Below, one piece after another: positions 56,740-64,000 of a stretch of DNA of 64,000 bases. Position 1 is the stretch's first letter. Every line of letters begins with the position of its first letter. The notes beneath the pieces are model-generated. The model saw only the letters and a list, made by a program, of their open reading frames with translations, did not search any database and was not told the DNA's origin. Location of the stretch: the NCBI GenBank assembly GCA_013306675.1, contig JABLUY010000022.1, forward strand, positions 62,001-126,000, in the 5' to 3' direction. Origin of the DNA: Thraustochytrium sp. TN22 (lineage: Eukaryota > Sar > Bigyra > Thraustochytrida > Thraustochytriidae). The position numbers and the translations under genes were made by a program.

Positions 56740-58278
56740 ATGGAGCGCGTGGCGGTCTTCCTGACGGCGTCAGCCTCGCTGCTGGCATGCGTCCGGGCGA
56801 AGAAGCCCAGGCCCTGCGGCAGCTCCGCACCGGAGGCCGCGGCGGCGCCGGCGCCTGCCCGTGCGCAGCTGGCGGCCGAGGCGCAGGAACCCATGGCGCA
56901 GCAGCCGCCCAAGCCGCCCAAGGCGGCGGCTGAGGTCAAGGCCAAGGCAAAGTCCAAGGACGACCCGCAGCAGGACTCCTCGGAGGTGGACGATGTGCAA
57001 GCGGCCTTTGCGGCGAGCAAGCCGGACGAGTGGCGGTACATTGCGGAAGGCGCCCTGAACTTGACGACGCGGTATACGGGGCCGGACGAGCGGCTGCAAG
57101 GGTTCGTGCTGCGCGTCCGCAAGGACAACCCTGCGGCGAGCGGGGGCAAGTCGGGCGCCAAGGACCCGTGGACCGAGTCGCTGCACTTTGTGGATCGTGT
57201 CGTGCTGCCACTGCTGGGGCGTCGCTACGTGCAGCCCACGGCCGAGGTGCCCTTCCCGGATGGCTTCCTGCCGGCGCTGGCGGAGCACATCGAGCCGTCG
57301 CGGCCGGAGAAGCGGCGCAAGCACCCTCTGGACCTTGGGCTGCGCACGGGCCTGCTCATGCTGGACAACACGAGCATTCCGCACGGCGAGGGCCCGTCGC
57401 TGTGCTTTGAGCTCAAGGTCAAGTGTGGCTTCGTGCCGTCGCAGAGCCCCTTCGTGTCCCATGAGGTGAAGCGCACCACGGACCGCTTCACCATGCACCA
57501 GGCGCTCAAGAACAAGGAGGGCAAGCTGGACACGCTCAGCGCCTACTCGCCGCTGGATCTCTTTTCGTACGACCGCGACCGCGTGCTGCGTGCACTGCAC
57601 GCGCTCGTCGAAACGCCGCAGAACAACTTCCGCATGTTTGTGGACGGCGCCATGGCCTTTCCCGATGCCAAGGGCCATGGCAGCCCTGAGGAACTCGGCG
57701 CGCTCCTGGTCGAGCAACCGGGAATGGCTCAGTGGGGCGTCGACGGCCTGCTTAATGCCCTCGCCGACATCCTCGTCAAGGAGCCGTTGCTGCGCCGCGT
57801 TCAGCGCATGCAGATGCTTGACGACTGCGACATTGAGGCTGTCTGGCCCATTTACCAGGAGATCCAGGCGCGCGGCGAGACCGTGCAGCCGCTCGCCGAG
57901 GGCGAGCCCATCTTGCCGCGCGATCCGCCCACGGAGCTGCCGCGTGACCCGGACGCGCAGCACGACCTCGTGCGCCGCTTCCTGCTCTCCTGCACCGCCA
58001 AGGACTGTTCCGTCATGCTCGTGCTCAAGCCCGCCAAGCCCAGCGCCAAGCCCGTCGATCAGCCCTCCTCCCCGGAGCAGCCGCCCTCCAAGGACAGCTC
58101 CACGCGCGCCGTCGTGCACAGCCCCAAGGATCCTTACATTTACTCCATCGCAGTGGTCGACCTCGACCCCAAGCCCATCGAGAAGATGAAGCACTGGTAC
58201 GAGCTCGACCAGGAGATCGCCACCTTTTACGCGGCCCAGATGCAGGATGCTGACGACTTCGGCGCTCAAAAGAACTGA
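56740..58278 (+). CDS. IPPK: Inositol-pentakisphosphate 2-kinase
   Basis: A 512-residue IPK1-family kinase that adds the 2-phosphate to InsP5 to make phytic acid (InsP6), using ATP. Recognised segments: EWRYIAEGALNLTTRYTG (about 94-113), VLRVRKDN (about 123-130, nucleotide-binding Arg/Lys), FVDRVVLPLLGRRYV, the inositide motif FELKVKCGFVPS (corresponding to E.K.K.G.LP), RFTMHQALKNKEGKL (RxxxxxxxK-type), YSPLDLFSYDRDRVLRALHAL and TPQNNFRMFVDG. The C-terminal IYSIAVVDLDPKPIEKMKHWYELDQEI completes the C-lobe, as in other IPK1 enzymes. The N-terminus (MERVAVFLTASASLLACVRA) is hydrophobic and resembles a signal peptide, which would be unexpected for a nuclear/cytosolic enzyme. A downstream ATG at about residue 52 (MAQQPPKPPK) could be used instead. 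Confidence 0.9.
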   Translation: MERVAVFLTASASLLACVRAKKPRPCGSSAPEAAAAPAPARAQLAAEAQEPMAQQPPKPPKAAAEVKAKAKSKDDPQQDSSEVDDVQAAFAASKPDEWRYIAEGALNLTTRYTGPDERLQGFVLRVRKDNPAASGGKSGAKDPWTESLHFVDRVVLPLLGRRYVQPTAEVPFPDGFLPALAEHIEPSRPEKRRKHPLDLGLRTGLLMLDNTSIPHGEGPSLCFELKVKCGFVPSQSPFVSHEVKRTTDRFTMHQALKNKEGKLDTLSAYSPLDLFSYDRDRVLRALHALVETPQNNFRMFVDGAMAFPDAKGHGSPEELGALLVEQPGMAQWGVDGLLNALADILVKEPLLRRVQRMQMLDDCDIEAVWPIYQEIQARGETVQPLAEGEPILPRDPPTELPRDPDAQHDLVRRFLLSCTAKDCSVMLVLKPAKPSAKPVDQPSSPEQPPSKDSSTRAVVHSPKDPYIYSIAVVDLDPKPIEKMKHWYELDQEIATFYAAQMQDADDFGAQKN

Positions 58279-59764
58279 TCCATGTGCTGACTTGTGAGGA
58301 GGAGATGCAAGTGAAAGGTGCCGGAGTGAGAAGCTTGAGTCATGGTACTGAGAGAGGCCAGGGTGAGAGCGGCCAGCGCAGGAGAGGCCTGAGCGTGAAT
58401 GCTCATAGCGAGGGGGGGCCAGGGCGAAAACGGCCAGAGCAAGAGAGGTCAGAGCGAGAGAGAGAGAGAGACCACAACGAGAAAGGATAGAGCGGGAAAG
58501 GCCAAAGCGAGAAGAGCGAGTCAGGCCGTCTCCTCACGAAGAGCCTGCGACGGCTCGTAGGAGTCCTCGTTGTGCACTGGCACGCACTGGCGAGCCTCTG
58601 CAGAAAAGGCCGAGCAGTACGCGCCGAGATCATACGCCGCCGCCCCAAGTTGGCGAGTCTGGCTCTTCAAGTTCGCTGCGACTTCGCACTGGCAGTCAAT
58701 CTTTACTCTGTATTTGGCTCGGCTCCCTCGCCGCACCTTGCACTCTGCGGACCCCATTTCACCTTCCACGAGCCGGCCTCTCGCCCTCATTCGCTTCGCT
58801 CAAAGCAAGCTTCAGTCAAAAATCCAGCAGATCCTCTCCCCTCCCCCCTCGTCACTCCCGCTCGCTCGCCCTCGCCCTCGCCCTCGCCCCGCCTCTCCGC
58901 GCCTCGCGCGCCGCCTCTCCCTTGCCTGGCCTCCAGTCCGCAGCGCGTCACGACTGGCACCCTCAAGTTCCCTCTCCCGCCCGTCCTGCGACACCCGCAC
59001 GCGCTGCGCCAGCCGGCTTTGCAGCGTCGGCTCGGCGAGCCAGCCGCGCCGCGCCGCGCCGCGCCGCCGCCGCCGCGTCCGCGCCGCGCCGTCGCCGTGA
59101 CTGGGCGTCCCGTGCGCGGGCGGGTTGGTCACCACCATCTCCGAGCCCGGCGCACCGTGCGCCAAACCCTTCCCTTGAAGGGGGACCAGCGGCGCGCGTC
59201 TCCAGGTCGCGTTGTCCGGGGAGCCGGGGCGCGTGGAGGAGGAGGAGGAGGAGGAGGCGCGCTCGCTCTCCTGCGCGGGCGCCAGGCGGCCTCTGTGCGC
59301 TGCAGGCGGAGCGCGGGAGGGCCGAGCATAACCTGAACCGCAGCGGAGGACGCGCGAGTCGCTGGGCAGGTGCTTCGCCGGACGAGGCGCTGCATGCGGA
59401 GGCGGGTGCGGGGACGAGGACCTGGCCCGGCTCGAAGGGGCGCACCAGCAGCTAGCTGCAGGAGAGGGCGAGAGCGGCGGCGAGGAGGAGAGCGGAGAGC
59501 GGAAAAGCGCGGAAAAGGCCCTGACGGAGAGCGGACGACGAGGAGAGCGGCCACGGAGGAGAACTTGGACCGGATCGCTGCAGGGCGGCTGGCGCGGACT
59601 TCTCCTCGCCGCGAAGCGAAGCGGCAGTCGCGCGGGAAGCAGCCACGCGGGAAGGGGAGCAAACCGAGATCTCGGCGGAGGGCGGCGGCGGCAGCAGCAG
59701 CAGCAGCAGCAGCAGCGACCGCGAAGGCGGCGCGGGCGGAGGCGAAAGCTACGAGGAGGAGAAG
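58279..59764. other. Intergenic, purine-rich and GC-rich low complexity
   Basis: About 1.5 kb. It begins with loosely repeated GGCCAGAGCGAGA-like units (about 58350-58520, roughly 20 bp), then CTCGCC repeats (58862-58895), GCCGC runs (59045-59090) and a GGAGGAGGA run (59235-59260), ending with an AGC run (59692-59718) near the next ATG. Open frames are Arg/Pro-rich. No gene recognised. Confidence 0.5.
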
Positions 59765-60028
59765 ATGCCGCTGCCTGGGCTCAAGAAGAAGCGAAGTGTC
59801 AAGGTGGCACCGCGGCGCATGATGTCGAGTGAGGCGCGAAAGCTGCGCGTGGACTCATACGTGGATATCATTGAGGACAAGATCTGCGACGGCAAGCTCA
59901 TGCCCTACCTGAGCACCGTGGCCACGCGCTCGCGCATCAATGGGTCCAGTATGCGCGACCTGTACACGGCGCTGGCGCTCGTGGGCGAGGATGCTGAGGC
60001 GTGGAAGGACCAGCTGCAGGATCTGTAG
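59765..60028 (+). CDS. Small basic-then-acidic protein, 87 aa, unknown
   Basis: ATG at 59765. It starts MPLPGLKKKRSVKVAPRRM, then SSEARKLRVDSYVDIIEDKI and CDGKLMPYLSTVATRSRING, ending YTALALVGEDAEAWKDQLQDL. The basic N-terminus and helical acidic remainder look like a real small globular protein. No family is recognised. It may be the last exon of a longer gene, since the frame is open upstream through a Ser/Ala-rich stretch, but no upstream domain was seen. Confidence 0.5.
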   Translation: MPLPGLKKKRSVKVAPRRMMSSEARKLRVDSYVDIIEDKICDGKLMPYLSTVATRSRINGSSMRDLYTALALVGEDAEAWKDQLQDL

Positions 60029-60207
60029 GAAGGCATGCACCGCCAAACGGCTCGCCAATCAGCCACATTCTGTACACATAGCTTACAAGGAGCTGACTGA
60101 CCGTGTAACATAAGTAAATATAAGTCGTGTGAAGGCTCTTTCCCCCCCGTGACCGTGACCGTAGTGCAATGACGTGCACGCACAGGCTGCAGCAGGCAGA
60201 AGGTCCT

Positions 60208-61857
60208 TCATCCGAGAGCGGCAATGGCCAGCAAGAGGCACTCCTCGCCGTGTGGAGCGAGGACCTCGACGCCTTGGGGCAGACCCTGGTAGGCGGCCCA
60301 CGGCATGGAGAGCGCGGGCCAGCCTAGTGCGGGCGCCAGGCGGTTGTTGGCACAGTAGAGCTGCTTGCCAGAGGAGATGCGTGAGGGGAGCTTCTTGAAG
60401 GTCGGGTAGACAAAGGCATCGACGTGCGTGTCGGCCATGACGCCGCGCAGCGCAGAGGCAAAGGTGGACGGGAAGCGGTTCACGAGGTCGTCGTAGGCAT
60501 CGCGTTCCTTGCGCGTCAGCTTGCCGTGCAGCTTCTTGCCGAGGGCATCGACGATGCTCGCGCACTCGGCGCCAGTGCAGAGCTGGCGCGTGGTGGCGAC
60601 CACGTCAGCCAGCTCGACACCCGTGGCGGCGCGCAGGTCGTCCTGGAATTCAAAGTAGCTGGTGGACTTTTGCTTGCTGAGCTGCGCGATGAGGGCCGGC
60701 ACTTGGCCCAGGTCCGCGGCGCCCAGCACGCGCACCTGGAGACCGGGGCGCGCGTGCGTCGTCGCATCCATCCAGGCGTCGCGCAGTGCGCCGTCCGTCG
60801 GCAGCAGCGGTGACAGGACGCCGAGGCGGAGGGGCCTGGCGCCGGCGAACGCCGCGCAAGCTGACGTGGCGCCCGCGAGCCGCAGCGCCAGGCCCAGGTC
60901 GGCCGCCGAGGTGGCCATGAGCCCGACTGTGTCTCGCGAGTGGCTGAGTGGCACCACGCCGTCAACGGGAATGGCGCCGAGCGTGGGCCGGAGGCCGTAG
61001 AGGCCGGCGAAGGAGGCTGGGATGCGCACAGAGCCGCCGGTGTCCGTACCGACGCCCAACACGGCGAGCCCGAGTGCCACGGCGACCGAAGTGCCCCCGC
61101 TCGAGCCACCCGGGTACCGCGTGCGGTCCACGGCGTTGCGCGTCTGACCCCCGCGCGAGGACAGCGTGCGGAAGCCGAGCGCAAACTCGTCCATGTTGGC
61201 GTGGCCCAACACGACGGCGCCGGCGTCCACGAGGCGCGCCACGCTGGGCGCGTGTGCCGCGGCGGGCCGCGCCAGCTGCGCCATGGCCACGCTTCCGGCG
61301 GCGCTCACCATGCCGGCCACGTCGATGTTGTCCTTAACGATTACAGGCACACAATACAGTGGCGCATGCGGATTTCTCGACCGCGCCTCCTGCAGCAGGG
61401 CCGCCTCCTGGCGCGCCTCCACGACGGCGCCGTACGCGCTGGCCTTGCGTCCCCGCACGCGTCCCAGGAACGCGCGGGCCACGGCCTCGCAGCCGTGCTG
61501 CCGCGCCAGCTCGCTCGCCTGCGTCGCAGAGAGTAGCGTGGCCGGCAGGCGCAGCGTCGTCGTGGTCCTCGTCCCGTCGGCGCTGGCGCTGGCGCTGCGG
61601 TCGTTGCTGTCGTTGTCATCGTCGCCATCGTCGTCGCCGTTGCTGCTGCCACTGCCGCTGCCGCCGCGGAGCGCCGGCGCCGCGGCCTCCAACGGGGTCA
61701 GCTGCTGGTCCTGGTCATCGTGCGCGGCCCAGACCACCTGACGCACGAGCCCGAGGAGCGCCAGAAGAGCGACAGCCAGGGCCGCAGAAACGACTGGCCG
61801 TGGCCCGGGCAGGCGCGCCGCGCGCCGCGCCACCGTGCGCTTCCTTGGCCGGGCCAT
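60208..61857 (-). CDS. Membrane-anchored amidase-signature enzyme
   Basis: A 549-residue amidase-signature protein from the ATG at 61857. A basic N-terminus (MARPRKRTVARRAARLPGPR) leads into one hydrophobic helix (VVSAALAVALLALLGLV, about 22-38), a signal-anchor topology as in fatty acid amide hydrolases. An Asp/Asn/Ser-rich linker follows (65-95). The catalytic Lys-Ser-Ser triad is complete: Lys175 (PVIVKDNID), Ser252 (YPGGSSGGTS) and nucleophile Ser276 (GTDTGGSVRIPASFAG). It has no sign of a GatA-like tRNA context, so an FAAH-like or general amide hydrolase is more likely; the substrate is unknown. The C-terminal part (WPALSMPWAAYQGLPQGVEVLA) is typical of the family. The length is normal (500-580). 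Confidence 0.9.
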   Translation of the reverse strand: MARPRKRTVARRAARLPGPRPVVSAALAVALLALLGLVRQVVWAAHDDQDQQLTPLEAAAPALRGGSGSGSSNGDDDGDDDNDSNDRSASASADGTRTTTTLRLPATLLSATQASELARQHGCEAVARAFLGRVRGRKASAYGAVVEARQEAALLQEARSRNPHAPLYCVPVIVKDNIDVAGMVSAAGSVAMAQLARPAAAHAPSVARLVDAGAVVLGHANMDEFALGFRTLSSRGGQTRNAVDRTRYPGGSSGGTSVAVALGLAVLGVGTDTGGSVRIPASFAGLYGLRPTLGAIPVDGVVPLSHSRDTVGLMATSAADLGLALRLAGATSACAAFAGARPLRLGVLSPLLPTDGALRDAWMDATTHARPGLQVRVLGAADLGQVPALIAQLSKQKSTSYFEFQDDLRAATGVELADVVATTRQLCTGAECASIVDALGKKLHGKLTRKERDAYDDLVNRFPSTFASALRGVMADTHVDAFVYPTFKKLPSRISSGKQLYCANNRLAPALGWPALSMPWAAYQGLPQGVEVLAPHGEECLLLAIAALG

Positions 61858-62090
61858 GCCGATTTGCGCGGTGATGCCTGTCCCCTGCTTCTGCTCTGCA
61901 ACTGCGGCTGGCGCTCTCTATCGAGATTTGAGTCGATACTGGTGTCCGCGTCAGAGGAGGACAACAAGGAGAGGGAGGGAGGGGAGGAGGAGAAAGAGGA
62001 GGAGGACAAGGTCTCGACGGTGTGGATCATAGTCTATACACATATACTTGCACTGCCACGTTAACCTGACACAGTGGCGAGCTGTAGCTC

Positions 62091-64000
62091 TCACTTCAGC
62101 GCGTATGGCGCGAGGATCGCCTTCCACTCCTCGCGGGTCCCGTCGAACGTCAGCTCGCGCGGCTTGAAGTTGACGCTGGGGCGGCGCGCGTAGTCCTTCC
62201 AGGGGTACCTGTTGTCGAACAGGTCGACGATCCAGTCCGCGAGCTCGTCAGCGCTGTGACAGGCGGCCAAGGATGACGACTTGGCGTCCGTCTGGTTGGA
62301 CTTGCGGCCGTTGCGGCCCTTGTTCGCGGCGACGCGCTTCTTGGCGGGCTCCTGGGCGGCGCCCCGCTCCCGAAGACGGCTCCGGGCGGCCTCGAGAAAG
62401 GTTCGCATCGACTTCACGGGCGCCGTGGCGCCCCCCGACAGATACAGCGTCTCGGCGCGCTGCAGATACTTGACGGCGGGCTCGTACTGCTCACGGGCGT
62501 GCAGGAGGCGACCGATGTTGTCGTAGGCCATGGCCAGGGAGGGGTGGTCCGGACCAAGTTTGTGCGCCTTGAGGGCGAGGGCGACCTGGTAGCCCATGTG
62601 CGCATCGTCTCGGTTTGTTTGTGTGTGAAAGACCACGGCAATGTCCTCGAAGAGATCGGAGACGTCGATGGAGTCCTTGCCATGGACAACGACACTCAGG
62701 CGCAGGGACTCGAGGAAATAGGCGATGGCCGGCTCGCAGACGCCCTGCGAGAAGTAGGTGCGCGCCACGTTGCCAAGAATCTCGGCAACGTACATGTGGG
62801 AGGCGCCGAAGACGGACTCGTGGATATCGAGCGCCTCGTCGAGGTGCTCAAGCGCGTCCTCGTGGCGGCCCATCGTCTTGAGCACGCGCGCAATGTGGAC
62901 CATGGTCTTGCCCACATGAGGATCGCGCGGGCCGCTCGCGCGGATTCGCGCGTCCGTCGAGGCCTGCAGGAGGGCCAGGGCCGCCTCGTGGCGCTCCAGG
63001 TGGCCGTAGGACACGGCGAGGAGATCGAGGACCTCGGCCATGACCTCGTCGCCCACCTTGGCCTCGCGCGCCCGGAAGACCGCCTCCTCCAGTGTTCGCG
63101 AGGCGCGCTCATTCAGGTCAAGCGCCTGCTCCTGTGAGCCGACCATCTTGAGGCAGTCCACCAGAGTGGCCGGGCTCGCGGTGGGCGAGCTGCGGCAGAG
63201 CGCCGTCGCGTGTCGCGCGCAAAGCAGCGCGTCCTCCAAGCGCTTGCTCGAGCGATAAACTCGGCTCATGCGCAGCAGAATCTCAATGGACCTCTGGTGA
63301 CCCGCGCCGACCGAGCGGGCGGCCGCCTCCATGGCCTGCTCGAAGCTCCGCAGCGCGTCGTTGTGGCGCTTGTCATTGCCCAGGTAAACGCCGAGGAACA
63401 TGAGCGCCTCAGCCATGTCCTCGCCGCGGACGACACCCTGGTTCTGTTGCAGTTGCATGATCTCGACCGCCGCCGCCTGTCGCTTGGCCGCGTCCGCGAA
63501 CTCGCCGTACGAGTCCACGACGGAGGCGGCCTCCGCAAAGGTCTGGGCGAGCTCCAGGTCGTCCTCGGCGTATGCTTGCACGTGAAGCTCCACGAGGGTC
63601 TCCGTCGTCTTCTGCAAGTCCATGTAGCGCTTCTCGAGGCGGCACTTGGCAATTGCCTCGCGGAGGGCCGTGGTGCACTGGGCGAGCAACTTTAGCCCCT
63701 GCTCGGCGGCGCCCACGGCCAATGGGCCCGAGGCGGCCTTGTTGGCGATCACCGATCGGAGCTTGGCCACCTTGCACCCGCCCAAGCCGGAGCGCGCGCG
63801 CTGCACGAGCACTTCGAGCGGGGGCGTGGGCGTGGGAGCCTTGGCCTTGCCCGGGTCCATCCGCTTCGCCTTGACGGACTTCCAGCCGAGATCCTTGAGC
63901 CAGGTATCCATAATCTTCGCCAGGATAGCGTCAGCACCATCGACCCCACCGACCACGTAGCGCTCAAAGGCAGCGTTGAGCAGCACGACATCGTCGGACG
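62091..64000 (-). CDS. TPR protein, kinesin-light-chain-like (5' end outside window)
   Basis: The frame is open to the window's right edge, so the N-terminus is missing; at least 635 residues are present. It contains about eight or nine TPR-type helical pairs between residues about 180 and 560 of the visible part: EALMFLGVYLGNDKRHNDALRSFEQAM, ILLRMSRVYRSSKRLEDALLCARHA, LDLLAVSYGHLERHEAALALLQAS, VHIARVLKTMGRHEDALEHLDEALDI, IAVVFHTQTNRDDAHMGYQVALAL and AYDNIGRLLHAREQYEPAVKYLQRAE. The 42-residue spacing and the phrase DPHVGKTMVHIARVL resemble kinesin-light-chain-type TPRs, which are protein-binding and cargo-adaptor repeats. The C-terminal 100 residues are basic then acidic (VAANKGRNGRKSNQ, ADWIVDLFDNRYPWKDYARR) and have no known domain. 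Function not determined. Confidence 0.85.
   Translation of the reverse strand, partial: SDDVVLLNAAFERYVVGGVDGADAILAKIMDTWLKDLGWKSVKAKRMDPGKAKAPTPTPPLEVLVQRARSGLGGCKVAKLRSVIANKAASGPLAVGAAEQGLKLLAQCTTALREAIAKCRLEKRYMDLQKTTETLVELHVQAYAEDDLELAQTFAEAASVVDSYGEFADAAKRQAAAVEIMQLQQNQGVVRGEDMAEALMFLGVYLGNDKRHNDALRSFEQAMEAAARSVGAGHQRSIEILLRMSRVYRSSKRLEDALLCARHATALCRSSPTASPATLVDCLKMVGSQEQALDLNERASRTLEEAVFRAREAKVGDEVMAEVLDLLAVSYGHLERHEAALALLQASTDARIRASGPRDPHVGKTMVHIARVLKTMGRHEDALEHLDEALDIHESVFGASHMYVAEILGNVARTYFSQGVCEPAIAYFLESLRLSVVVHGKDSIDVSDLFEDIAVVFHTQTNRDDAHMGYQVALALKAHKLGPDHPSLAMAYDNIGRLLHAREQYEPAVKYLQRAETLYLSGGATAPVKSMRTFLEAARSRLRERGAAQEPAKKRVAANKGRNGRKSNQTDAKSSSLAACHSADELADWIVDLFDNRYPWKDYARRPSVNFKPRELTFDGTREEWKAILAPYALK

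Noticed and set aside
56770-58269. 499-codon minus-strand ORF
   Set aside because: Antisense shadow of the IPK1 gene; the plus-strand product has clear family motifs.

Overview
This is GC-rich nuclear DNA from a unicellular eukaryote. The evidence is mitochondrial presequences, short GT-AG introns (81-407 nt), an intron-bearing tRNA-Lys, a Rab GTPase, a peroxisomal ABCD transporter, a class C GPCR and a flagellar WD40 protein. Genes are compact, mostly intron-poor, encoded on both strands and separated by a few hundred bases of GC-rich low-complexity DNA. A flagellated heterotrophic protist such as a stramenopile (labyrinthulomycete-like) fits, but the taxonomic guess is inference only.

Layout. 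0-3 kb: two tandem paralogous protein-kinase genes. The first is cut by the window edge. The second carries an inverted 78-bp segment exactly over its catalytic loop and DFG motif. 3-9 kb: a Rab6-like GTPase, a seven-copy 79-bp tandem repeat, a duplicated 3' fragment and then the intact gene of a secreted CocE/X-Pro-peptidase-type hydrolase. 9-16 kb: threonyl-tRNA synthetase and a full-length two-domain peroxisomal ABCD transporter. 17-22 kb: a small myristoylation-motif C2HC zinc-finger protein, a polytopic membrane protein and an MscS-type channel. 22.6-30.1 kb: a group of genes mostly for mitochondria (COA5/PET191, a small presequence protein, the ribosome-silencing factor RsfS/MALSU1, class 2 dihydroorotate dehydrogenase, a presequence-bearing alpha/beta hydrolase) plus a sphingosine/ceramide-kinase-like lipid kinase. 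30.8-31.8 kb: an unknown protein.

31.95-36.64 kb holds a DNA transposon present as a nearly identical head-to-tail dimer (unit 2,324 bp). It encodes an acidic N-terminus, a YqaJ-like PD-(D/E)XK nuclease segment and a piggyBac-like C-terminal region with a Cys-rich finger, all in split frames. 36.8-46.6 kb: arginyl-tRNA synthetase with an N-terminal GST-C-like domain, a CFAP52-like WD40 protein, a TGS1-type RNA cap methyltransferase with a Met/Pro/Gln-rich tail, a MORN-repeat protein and a class C GPCR lacking a Venus-flytrap domain. 48-53 kb: a sulfatase with a duplicated 3' end, an AMP-binding acyl-CoA synthetase and tRNA-Lys(UUU). 53.1-56.7 kb is gene-poor. 56.7-64 kb: inositol-pentakisphosphate 2-kinase, a small unknown ORF, a membrane-anchored amidase and a TPR protein that runs off the window.

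Themes: membrane and lipid metabolism, mitochondrial biogenesis, flagellar parts and translation are interleaved without operon logic. Many neighbours are divergent pairs with possible shared promoters. Local tandem duplication is frequent: the kinase pair, the 79-bp array, the hydrolase tail, the transposon dimer, the sulfatase tail and a ~170-bp repeat beside the tRNA. Exon borders were inferred by eye from GT-AG sites and frame continuity.
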